From: RGIG995 sp045652445
GTDB taxonomy: Bacteria; Bacillota; Clostridia; Oscillospirales; UBA644
DNA: 22,701 nucleotides
Direction: 5' to 3'
Assembly: GCA_045652445.1 (NCBI GenBank)
Contig: JAZRUJ010000052.1
Location: forward strand, 1 to 22,701
This document shows, piece after piece, positions 1-7,119 of this stretch (positions are counted from its first letter, which is position 1; each line of letters begins with the position of its first letter). Below the pieces are notes generated by a model, which had not been told where the DNA came from, did not search any database, and was given only the letters and a program-made list of their open reading frames with translations. The position numbers were made by a program, and so were the translations under genes.

Positions 1-16
1 CGGAGCATTTTTGTTT

Positions 17-118
17 TTAAAATTCCAATTCTTGCCACAACTGTTTCCGAAAATCTTCGGTGCTGTCCCAAACAATACTAAACAAAACAATAGCGGATAC
101 GATAATAAAAGCGGTCAT
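17..118 (-). CDS. Possible small single-pass membrane peptide (33 aa)
   Basis: A short reading frame running ATG to TAA. The peptide starts MTAFIIVSAIVLFSIVW (one hydrophobic helix, residues 3-17) and ends in a charged, amphipathic tail rich in D, E, K, R and W. A ribosome site GGGAG lies 9 bases before this ATG; an ATG two codons upstream (at 124) is only 3 bases from it and is less likely. A TATAAT box sits about 40 bases upstream. It follows trmO on the same strand but appears to have its own promoter. I do not recognise a family. Size and layout resemble small membrane regulators or type I toxin peptides, but nothing proves either. It could also be a chance frame. Confidence 0.45.
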   Translation of the reverse strand: MTAFIIVSAIVLFSIVWDSTEDFRKQLWQELEF

Positions 119-155
119 AATCATAAACTCCCTTTCGTTCTTCTTTCTTGAGTTT

Positions 156-184
156 ATTATACCGCATTTAATGTCCCATAAAAA
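156..184 (-). promoter_or_regulatory. Candidate promoter of the small membrane peptide
   Basis: On the minus strand there is a perfect TATAAT (156-161). At the 17-base spacing the -35 position is TTTTTA (179-184), which is weak. It points at the small frame ending at 17. A weak -35 overlapped by repeats would fit a regulated promoter (inference). Confidence 0.4.
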
Positions 185-223
185 GGACTTAAATAGTTAA
201 TTTTATTGTTAATGGGACTTAAA
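173..223. repeat. Inverted and direct repeats at the small-peptide promoter
   Basis: GTCCCAT (173-179) is matched by its inverse ATGGGAC (212-218). In addition GGACTTAAA occurs twice, at 185-193 and 215-223, exactly 30 bases apart, about three DNA turns. The cluster overlaps the -35/spacer region of the promoter at 156-184, as an operator would. No T-run follows, so it is not a factor-independent terminator for trmO. Confidence 0.4.
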
Positions 224-253
224 ATTGCTAACAGTGGCACATTTCAAGAGTCC

Positions 254-940
254 TTATATATCACATCTGCAAAGAATCGCACAATCTTCTTGTACGCGGA
301 AGGAGATTTTATATCCTCCGCATTCAAAGGAATATTCCCGTTCCGGGTCGTTTTGATACGCCGGTCGGGGGTCTTCCGACAGAACACCGCAAATTAACGC
401 TGCCGTTTCTTCCGGAAGATTCTGCAAAAGTCCGTCAGGATCGGAAACCGACAATTTGTGAGAATCCACAGGAGAAGCAAAACCGCTCGTTGCACCGGGG
501 AGACAATCCGCAGACGGAAGATAAGGTTTTAGATCAAAGATGGGTGTTTTATCCATTAAATCAGCTCCCAACACCTCAATATAGGGACCTTCGGGAGACG
601 AAAGAACAATTTTATTGATCTTGACACAGGAAAGACCAATGGGGTTGGGACGATAAGGGGAACGGGTTGCAAACACCCCCATCCGTTGATTTCCTCCCAG
701 CCGGGGAGGACGAACGGTGGGCGACCAGGTTTCAGTTACTGCTTCCGAAAACTGCCACAAAATCCACAAGTGAGAAAAGCCCTCTAATCCCCGCAATGCC
801 TCTGCATTACGATATTCAGGTGTAAAAACAATCTTCGAAAGGATCTGAGGAACCCGCCCGCTCTGCCGGGGAATCCCAAACTTCCCCGGAAAGGGACTGT
901 GAATATGGGCGATTACTTTTAACGTCATTTCACCGGTCAT
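254..940 (-). CDS. trmO: tRNA (adenine(37)-N6)-methyltransferase TrmO (TsaA family)
   Basis: 228 aa, close to E. coli TrmO (about 235 aa). Family blocks are clear: HSPF near the N-terminus, a conserved stretch at residues 78-104 containing RPPRLGG and RSPYRPNPIGLS, and DLKPYLP at 136-142. TrmO uses S-adenosylmethionine to methylate N6 of t6A37 in tRNA-Thr reading ACY codons (family knowledge). The ATG at 940 has GGAG 7 bases upstream and lies 1 base after the uvrA stop, so it is co-transcribed with uvrBA. A second ATG four codons in is possible but less well placed. No clear terminator follows the stop. Identification is firm; the exact tRNA target is inferred from the family. Confidence 0.9.
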   Translation of the reverse strand: MTGEMTLKVIAHIHSPFPGKFGIPRQSGRVPQILSKIVFTPEYRNAEALRGLEGFSHLWILWQFSEAVTETWSPTVRPPRLGGNQRMGVFATRSPYRPNPIGLSCVKINKIVLSSPEGPYIEVLGADLMDKTPIFDLKPYLPSADCLPGATSGFASPVDSHKLSVSDPDGLLQNLPEETAALICGVLSEDPRPAYQNDPEREYSFECGGYKISFRVQEDCAILCRCDI

Positions 941-941
941 A

Positions 942-3707
942 TCATTTCTCCAACAACGGTTTTAAATAGTGTCCCGTATACGATTGGGGACAGTTCGCCA
1001 CCTGCAAGGGCGTCCCCTGGGAAACGATAGCCCCTCCCTTGTCTCCCCCTTCGGGTCCTAAATCAATCACGTGATCGCATACTTTGATCACGTCCAGATT
1101 ATGCTCAATGACAACCACCGTATTTCCTGCATCGGTGAGCCGCTGTAACACGTCGATCAACCGGTGAACGTCCGCCGTATGCAGCCCCGTGGTAGGCTCG
1201 TCTAACACGTAAACGGTTCTGCCGGTAGAACGTTTACTCAATTCCGTTGCAAGTTTAACCCGTTGTGCTTCCCCGCCGGATAAGGTGGTAGAAGATTGAC
1301 CGATTTTAAGATATCCCAAACCAACGTCAAAAAGCGTTTGGAGTTTCCGGCGAAGTGAAGGGAAGTTCTCAAAAAACTTCAACCCTTCTTCCACGGTCAT
1401 TTCCAGTACGTCGTAAATGTTTTTTCCTTTGAACTTGATGTCGAGTGTCTCTCGGTTATAACGCTTGCCTCCGCACACATCACAAGGAACGTAAATATCC
1501 GGTAAAAAGTGCATTTCGATCTTAGTCATACCGTCTCCGGAACAAGCTTCACAACGACCGCCGTCCACATTAAAAGAAAATCGGCTGGCGGTGTATCCTT
1601 TTGTTTTTGCATCGGGCGTTGCGGCAAACAATTCCCGGATTTCTGTAAACATCCCCGTGTAGGTTGCAGGGTTAGAGCGAGGGGTTCTGCCGATGGGGCT
1701 TTGGTCAATATTGACCACCTTATCCACCTGTTCCAAACCGTCGATGCCGTCGCATTCGCCCGGTGTTTCGTTGGCACGGTTCAAGGTGGATGCCAGGGTT
1801 TTGTAGAAAATCTCATTGATCAGACTGGATTTCCCGGAACCGGACACCCCGGTAACACAAGTAAAGACCGACAAGGGGATGGAAACGTCAATCCCTTTTA
1901 GATTATTTTGCCGTGCGTTGCGGATCGTGAGAAAACGATCCCCGACGGGACGGTTTTTTTGAGGGATCTCTATGCTCTTCCGTCCGGAAAGGTATTCGCC
2001 GGTAATAGACTCTTTGCAATCCAAAATTCCCTCAAATTTCCCAGAATAGACGACTTCTCCCCCGTGAATCCCCGGACCGGGACCAATATCCACAAGCCAA
2101 TCTGCTGCCCGCATGGTATCTTCGTCGTGTTCCACAACAATCAAGGTGTTTCCCTGATCCCGCAGACGTTTCAAGGTATCGATCAACTTGGAGTTGTCCC
2201 GCTGATGCAGACCGATGCTGGGTTCGTCCAAAATATAGAGAACTCCCGTTAAAGAAGAACCGATTTGCGTAGCCAGTCGAATCCGTTGGGATTCTCCGCC
2301 GGACAACGTGCCGGAAGACCGGGCAAGAGTTAAATATTCCAATCCTACGCTGGTTAAAAATCCAAGCCGGGAGCGGATTTCTTTCAAGATCATATCCGCA
2401 ATGGCAGCGTCTCTGGGAGAAAGTTTTAAATCGTCAACAAAACGCAACGCTTCCCCCACAGGAAGACGGCAAAATTGGTCAATATTCAAACCTCCCACCG
2501 TAACGGCAAGGGAAAGCTCGTTTAACCTTGCTCCGTGACAGTCCGGGCAAGGTTTGTTGCTCATCAAAGCCTCGTATTCAGCTTTTGCATAGGGGCTGGA
2601 CGTTGCCTTGTACCGCCGTTCTACCGTAGGAATAATACCCTCAAACCCATCGCAACCGTACAACATCTCATGTAGGGTTTCCGGATTCAGGTCTTGAATG
2701 GGGGTACTTAATTTATCTCCATGGGCTTTATAAATAGAGGTGACAGCTTTCATCAAATAGGGATTCCCGGTAACACTTCCGAATCCCATTACACCAATGC
2801 CGCCTTCTAAAATATTTTTTTCCGGCTCGGGGAATACGCGATCCGGATCAATCCGCATCAAATATCCAATCCCGCTACAGGTCTTACAAGCCCCCATAGG
2901 ATTGTTAAAAGAAAACATCCGAGGAGTTAATTCTTCGATTCCGATTTCGTGTTCGGGGCAAGAATACCGCTGAGAAAACATCCGGTCTTCCGTTCCGTCA
3001 AAAATCACGATCAAGCCTTTACTGATCCGGGAAGCCGTCTCACAGGATTCCGTCAAACGGCGGCGTACATCTTCCCGAATAGAAAGACGGTCCACCACAA
3101 TTTCAATGTTATGCTTTTTATTTTTTTCCAAAGGAATTTCTTCCATCAAATCACAAATAACACCGTCCACTCTGGCTCGAACGTATCCGTGTTTGCGATA
3201 ATCGGAAAACAGTTTTGCAAATTCCCCTTTGCGGCCGCGAATTACCGGTGCCAACACCTGAATGCGGGTCCCATCGGGATATCCCATAATGCGGTCTACG
3301 ATTTGATCCAAAGGCTGTTTTTTGATTTCAATGCCGCATACGGGACAATGAGGGATGCCGATTCGAGCATACAAAAGACGCAGATAATCGTAAATTTCCG
3401 TAGTGGTTCCAACCGTCGACCGAGGATTCTTGGACGTCGTCTTTTGGTCTATGGAAATTGCGGGAGAAAGACCGTCGATACTGTCCACGTCGGGCTTTTC
3501 CATCTGACCTAAAAACATCCGAGCGTAGGAAGACAGAGATTCCACGTACCGCCGTTGCCCCTCTGCATAAATAGTATCGAATGCCAAGGAAGATTTCCCC
3601 GAACCGGAAAGTCCCGTAAAGACCACAAACTGATTCCGGGGAACGGTAAGATCAATGTTTTTTAAATTGTTCTGCCGCGCACCGCGAATCACTAATTTAT
3701 CAATCAT
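942..3707 (-). CDS. uvrA: Excinuclease ABC subunit A
   Basis: 921 aa, typical UvrA length. It is the DNA-damage-sensing ATPase dimer of nucleotide excision repair, loading UvrB. First Walker A GLSGSGKS at residues 32-39; two ABC signatures, LSGGESQR and LSGGEAQR (second near 809-816), each followed by a LDEP Walker B. The first zinc module reads C250-x2-H253 and C274-x2-C277, so one cysteine is histidine; the C-terminal zinc finger C719/C722/C742/C745 is all-cysteine. The frame is open 21 codons further upstream, but this ATG is chosen because the protein then starts MIDKLVIRGARQNNL as in homologues and AAAGGAG lies 9 bases upstream inside the end of uvrB. Only 1 base separates it from uvrB. 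Confidence 0.97.
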   Translation of the reverse strand: MIDKLVIRGARQNNLKNIDLTVPRNQFVVFTGLSGSGKSSLAFDTIYAEGQRRYVESLSSYARMFLGQMEKPDVDSIDGLSPAISIDQKTTSKNPRSTVGTTTEIYDYLRLLYARIGIPHCPVCGIEIKKQPLDQIVDRIMGYPDGTRIQVLAPVIRGRKGEFAKLFSDYRKHGYVRARVDGVICDLMEEIPLEKNKKHNIEIVVDRLSIREDVRRRLTESCETASRISKGLIVIFDGTEDRMFSQRYSCPEHEIGIEELTPRMFSFNNPMGACKTCSGIGYLMRIDPDRVFPEPEKNILEGGIGVMGFGSVTGNPYLMKAVTSIYKAHGDKLSTPIQDLNPETLHEMLYGCDGFEGIIPTVERRYKATSSPYAKAEYEALMSNKPCPDCHGARLNELSLAVTVGGLNIDQFCRLPVGEALRFVDDLKLSPRDAAIADMILKEIRSRLGFLTSVGLEYLTLARSSGTLSGGESQRIRLATQIGSSLTGVLYILDEPSIGLHQRDNSKLIDTLKRLRDQGNTLIVVEHDEDTMRAADWLVDIGPGPGIHGGEVVYSGKFEGILDCKESITGEYLSGRKSIEIPQKNRPVGDRFLTIRNARQNNLKGIDVSIPLSVFTCVTGVSGSGKSSLINEIFYKTLASTLNRANETPGECDGIDGLEQVDKVVNIDQSPIGRTPRSNPATYTGMFTEIRELFAATPDAKTKGYTASRFSFNVDGGRCEACSGDGMTKIEMHFLPDIYVPCDVCGGKRYNRETLDIKFKGKNIYDVLEMTVEEGLKFFENFPSLRRKLQTLFDVGLGYLKIGQSSTTLSGGEAQRVKLATELSKRSTGRTVYVLDEPTTGLHTADVHRLIDVLQRLTDAGNTVVVIEHNLDVIKVCDHVIDLGPEGGDKGGAIVSQGTPLQVANCPQSYTGHYLKPLLEK

Positions 3708-3708
3708 G

Positions 3709-5688
3709 TTACTTTGCTCCTTTGATTCTGGCAATCTCATCCCGAAGTTTTGCGGCGTGTTCAAAGTCAAGCCGTTTTGCCGCCTGTTTCATTTCTTCCG
3801 TCAAGGTGTCGATCAAACGCTGACGGTCGTCTTTTGACAGTTTCCGAAGATCGGTCTTGATGGTTTCTGCCAAATCTTTTTCTTTGGAAGTGGTAGAGAA
3901 CGTCATACCGCCATCAACTTTTTTCACTATGGTTTTTGGTGTAATGCCATGAATTCGATTGTATTCCATCTGAATTCCCCGGCGTCGTTCCGTCTCCCGA
4001 ATGGCGGCTTCCATGGCAGGGGTAACCGAATCCCCGTACATAACCACTTTACCTTCCGCGTTTCGGGCGGCACGTCCGATGATCTGGATCAAAGACGTTT
4101 CGTTCCGTAAAAACCCTTGTTTGTCCGCATCCAAAATCGCAACCAGAGAAACTTCCGGCAAGTCCAAACCTTCCCGAAGCAAATTAATGCCAACCAGAAC
4201 ATCAAAATCGCCGTTACGAAGATCCCGTAAAATTTGAATCCGATCCAAGGTTTCAATATCGTGATGCAAATACCGAACCCGAATCTCCATTTTTTCTAAA
4301 TACTGTGCCAAAGACTCCGCCAACTTCTTGGTAACTGTAACCACCAATACCCGTTCTTTTTTCGCGACCCGATTGTTGATTTCACTTAAGAGATCGTCAA
4401 TCTGTCCCTCGGTAGGACGAACGGAAATTTCCGGATCCAGCAACCCTGTAGGACGAATAATCTGTTCTACGGTCTGTGCGGAATTCGTTTTCTCAAACTC
4501 CCCGGGAGTGGCAGACACGTAAACCACCTGATTGACCCGATCGTCATATTCCTGAAAATTCAAAGGACGGTTGTCAAAGGCAGAGGGCAAACGGAATCCA
4601 TAATCCACAAGACTGGTCTTACGGGATCGGTCTCCCCCGCCCATGCCGCGAACTTGCGGCAAGGTAACGTGGCTTTCGTCCACAATCATCAGATAATCCT
4701 TGGGAAAATAATCCAACAAGGTATGGGGCGTGGAGCCGGGAGCACGACCTTCCAGAATCCGGGAATAGTTTTCTACCCCTTTACAATACCCCACCTGCTT
4801 TAAAAATTCAATGTCGTACATGGTACGTTCCGTAATTCGCTGGGCTTCAATCAGCTTTCCCTGTGCCGTAAACCAAGCCGCCCGTTCTTCCGCTTCCCGT
4901 AAAATTTCCTCAATGGCTCGATCCAACTTGTCCGGGGTGGTCAAATAGTGTACCGCCGGGAAGATAGCATAATAATCGTACCGGCGAATCAATTCTCCCG
5001 TAATCGGATCGATTTCGGAAATGCGGTCGATTTCATCATCAAAAAATTCAACACGGATAAAACTTTTTTCCGAGTCGGCGGGGAAAATTTCCACCAGATC
5101 CCCATGCACCCGGAACGTGCCGCGGGCAATATCAAAATCATTACGGGTATAATGAATAGAAACCAATTCTCGCAAAAAATCGTCTCGGTCTTTTCGCTGT
5201 CCGACGCGAACAGACGTCATTTGCGAATGATAGGATTCCGGATCACCCAAGGCATAAATACAAGACACACTTGCCACGATAATAACGTCTCGCCGTTCAA
5301 ACAAAGCAGAAGTTGCGGAGTGGCGAAGCCGATCAATTTCATCATTGATACTCATATCTTTTTCGATATAAGTGTCAGTATGAGCAATATATGCTTCGGG
5401 TTGATAATAATCATAATAGGAAACAAAATATTCTACCGCATTTTCCGGGAAGAACTCACGAAATTCGGAACAAAGCTGTGCGGCGAGAGTCTTATTATGA
5501 GCAAGAACGAGGGTTGGCTTGTTTACGTTGGCTATAATATTTGCCATCGTGAAGGTCTTACCACTCCCGGTAACACCCAACAATACTTGCTTTTTTAACC
5601 CGTTATTAATCCCTTCCGTCAATTTTTCAATGGCCTGGGGTTGATCGCCGGTAGGCTTGTAATTTGAATGTAAAATAAACTTATCCAC
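3709..5688 (-). CDS. uvrB: Excinuclease ABC subunit B
   Basis: 659 aa, full length. UvrB is the helicase-like subunit that verifies damage after UvrA delivery and recruits UvrC. Walker A GVTGSGKT is at residues 38-45; the aromatic beta-hairpin used for strand insertion (YYDYYQPEAY) is at 91-100; the DEAD-type box reads DESH; helicase motif VI (QIIGRAARN) is present; a C-terminal UVR motif (about 620-655, rich in K/R/D/E) contacts UvrC. The start is GTG at 5688 with GGAG 7 bases upstream (AAAGGAG). First gene of the uvrB-uvrA-trmO operon. No canonical Gram-positive SOS box (GAAC-N4-GTTC) is visible between it and the next gene. Confidence 0.97.
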   Translation of the reverse strand: MDKFILHSNYKPTGDQPQAIEKLTEGINNGLKKQVLLGVTGSGKTFTMANIIANVNKPTLVLAHNKTLAAQLCSEFREFFPENAVEYFVSYYDYYQPEAYIAHTDTYIEKDMSINDEIDRLRHSATSALFERRDVIIVASVSCIYALGDPESYHSQMTSVRVGQRKDRDDFLRELVSIHYTRNDFDIARGTFRVHGDLVEIFPADSEKSFIRVEFFDDEIDRISEIDPITGELIRRYDYYAIFPAVHYLTTPDKLDRAIEEILREAEERAAWFTAQGKLIEAQRITERTMYDIEFLKQVGYCKGVENYSRILEGRAPGSTPHTLLDYFPKDYLMIVDESHVTLPQVRGMGGGDRSRKTSLVDYGFRLPSAFDNRPLNFQEYDDRVNQVVYVSATPGEFEKTNSAQTVEQIIRPTGLLDPEISVRPTEGQIDDLLSEINNRVAKKERVLVVTVTKKLAESLAQYLEKMEIRVRYLHHDIETLDRIQILRDLRNGDFDVLVGINLLREGLDLPEVSLVAILDADKQGFLRNETSLIQIIGRAARNAEGKVVMYGDSVTPAMEAAIRETERRRGIQMEYNRIHGITPKTIVKKVDGGMTFSTTSKEKDLAETIKTDLRKLSKDDRQRLIDTLTEEMKQAAKRLDFEHAAKLRDEIARIKGAK

Positions 5689-5709
5689 GTTCCCACTCCT
5701 TTCACTGTA

Positions 5710-5741
5710 ATTATATTGGTCAATTCACTACTATAATTCAA
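5710..5741 (-). promoter_or_regulatory. Weak candidate promoter for uvrB
   Basis: A TATAAT (5710-5715) lies just upstream of the uvrB ribosome site, with TTGAAT at 5736-5741. The spacer is 20 bases, longer than usual, so the pair is uncertain. A TATAGT directly next to the TTGAAT could instead serve as -10 with a poor upstream -35. A further TATAAT lies at 5832-5837. Confidence 0.3.
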
Positions 5742-5843
5742 CAGCCTTAAAATCAAAACTGTGATGAGAAAAACAAACGGAATGTAATCCACCTTCATTT
5801 TGTCGAGAAACTAACAATTGCATTACATTATATTATACCACAA

Positions 5844-5855
5844 TTTTCGAGAAAA
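5844..5855. repeat. 12-bp palindrome upstream of uvrB
   Basis: TTTTC-GA-GAAAA is a perfect inverted repeat. A related sequence TTTTGTCGAGAAA lies at 5798-5810. The palindrome sits just upstream of the TATAAT at 5832-5837 (minus strand). It might be an operator of the uvrB operon or simply AT-rich spacer; only the symmetry is seen. Confidence 0.3.
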
Positions 5856-5890
5856 TGGAAGCAAGAGATACAAGATGTTACAAAAAAATC

Positions 5891-6958
5891 TTATTTCCCT
5901 TTCCGACGTTTCCGGCGTACGCGATTTAAATGACGCTCAAATTCACCGCCGTCCAGCAATTCTGCCAACAAATATTGCTCCAAAACCGGGACAGGACAAG
6001 AAAAATTACCTAATGTTTTCTGAAAAACAGAGAGCAATTCTTGCGACAAAACCATATATCCAACACGAACCGACGGTGCAACCGTACGGGAAAAGGTATT
6101 CATGTAAATGACCCGTTGCGGATTCAGAGAAAACACAGTATCTTCCGATTTTGTCAAAGCAGTAAATTCAGAATCGTAATCGTCTTCCACAATATACCCA
6201 TTCCGATCGGTCGCCCAGCGAACGTATTCGTTCCGCTTGGATGCCGACGCGGTAACTCCGCTGGGATAACTGTGGAACGGGGTTACGTGAAGAACCGTTG
6301 CATCCGTCCGTTGCAATTCGGAAGACAAAATCCCGTCGTCACCCATCATCAACAAATCACAAGAAGCACCGTTAGACCCATAAACCGCTAGAATCTTCTC
6401 ATAGGAAGGATTTTCTACACCGTATCGGCGGGTTCTCCCCAACAGTTGAACCACCAATCCATACAAAAACTCCGCCCCGGATCCGATAATAATTTGCTCC
6501 GGAGAAACAGAAATGGAACGGCTACGCTGTAAATAATCTGCCAACGCTTTTCGCAATTCCATACAACCGGAATTAGGGCTACGACACAATAATTTTTCGC
6601 CACAATCATTTAATACTCTTCGATAAATTTTCGCAAGAACCGGATAAGGAATCGAATCCTCTGAAATCTGGGTAGGTGCCGCCATAGACGTTTCAATTGG
6701 TGTTTCTATGTATTGGGAAGAGTCGTGTAAACGATAAATTACATAATATCCACTCCGGCACCGGGATTCCAAATACCCCTCGTCACACAAGATTCCATAT
6801 GCATGTTCAACAGTAATTACACTCACGTCGTATCTCTGTGCCGTCAGCCGTTTGGAAGGGAGTTTACAACCGTAAGGATAAGTTCCCCTGATAATATCTT
6901 GACGAAACTGTTGATATAGACGCAAATATGCGGGCAAAAAACCGGAATTCTCTCTCAT
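5891..6958 (-). CDS. MocR-type (GntR/aminotransferase fold) regulator, PLP lysine replaced
   Basis: 355 aa. Residues 9-73 form a GntR winged helix (LPSKRLTAQ, then VITVEHAYGIL and EGYLESR). Residues about 100-340 follow the class I aminotransferase fold: HSYPSG at 229-234, EDDYDSEF at 258-265, then NTFSRTVAPSVRVGY at 287-301. In this last motif family members have FSK, whose lysine binds pyridoxal phosphate; here codon 291 (6086-6088) is CGT, arginine. The protein also ends about 100 residues short of the usual 450-480, with a basic tail, and no continuation is seen in another frame downstream. It may sense a different ligand or be decaying. Its start ATG has AAAGGA 16 bases upstream, unusually far, so the start is uncertain. 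It diverges from the P-loop ATPase, its likely target (inference). Confidence 0.82.
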   Translation of the reverse strand: MRENSGFLPAYLRLYQQFRQDIIRGTYPYGCKLPSKRLTAQRYDVSVITVEHAYGILCDEGYLESRCRSGYYVIYRLHDSSQYIETPIETSMAAPTQISEDSIPYPVLAKIYRRVLNDCGEKLLCRSPNSGCMELRKALADYLQRSRSISVSPEQIIIGSGAEFLYGLVVQLLGRTRRYGVENPSYEKILAVYGSNGASCDLLMMGDDGILSSELQRTDATVLHVTPFHSYPSGVTASASKRNEYVRWATDRNGYIVEDDYDSEFTALTKSEDTVFSLNPQRVIYMNTFSRTVAPSVRVGYMVLSQELLSVFQKTLGNFSCPVPVLEQYLLAELLDGGEFERHLNRVRRKRRKGK

Positions 6959-7009
6959 CTGATAATATGGAATTTCCTTTCACATTAAATTTAATAGTAT
7001 CACAACTCT

Positions 7010-7038
7010 ATTATAACGCATTTTTAAGACTTTGTAAA
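7010..7038 (-). promoter_or_regulatory. Promoter of the MocR-type gene
   Basis: TTTACA (7033-7038) and TATAAT (7010-7015) on the minus strand with a 17-base spacer. The spacer contains most of the left arm of the inverted repeat at 7021-7034. Confidence 0.7.
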
Positions 7039-7075
7039 GATATTTTTTGACACAGGAGTGCCAAAATCTTAAAAA
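7021..7075. promoter_or_regulatory. Putative operator: 14-bp inverted repeat between divergent promoters
   Basis: TTTTTAAGACTTTG (7021-7034) is inverted as CAAAATCTTAAAAA (7062-7075), 13 of 14 positions matching. Arm centres are 41 bp apart, about four helical turns. The left arm lies in the spacer/-35 of the MocR promoter, the right arm in the spacer/-35 edge of the ATPase promoter, so one bound dimer could control both. Binding by the adjacent MocR protein is inference. Confidence 0.5.
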
Positions 7076-7086
7076 AAACATATAAT
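7058..7086 (+). promoter_or_regulatory. Candidate promoter of the P-loop ATPase gene
   Basis: TATAAT at 7081-7086; the -35 position at 17-base spacing is GTGCCA (7058-7063), 4 of 6 matching consensus. A better TTGACA nearby is 28 bases from the -10, too far to pair. Confidence 0.5.
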
Positions 7087-7119
7087 GGAAAGAAAATAAG
7101 CACGGAAGGAGTCCATATT

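Noticed and set aside
173..218. Terminator for the uvrB-uvrA-trmO operon
   Set aside because: The 7-bp arms are 32 bases apart and no T-run follows.
1509..3512. Long plus-strand frames opposite uvrA
   Set aside because: They lie wholly inside a firmly identified gene, lack ribosome sites and have no family features.
5818..6111. 97-codon plus-strand frame over the mocR 3' end
   Set aside because: No ribosome site, overlaps the MocR gene, no recognisable motif.
7049..7086. TTGACA with TATAAT as the ATPase promoter
   Set aside because: The spacer is 28 bases; the weaker GTGCCA at 17 bases is more plausible.
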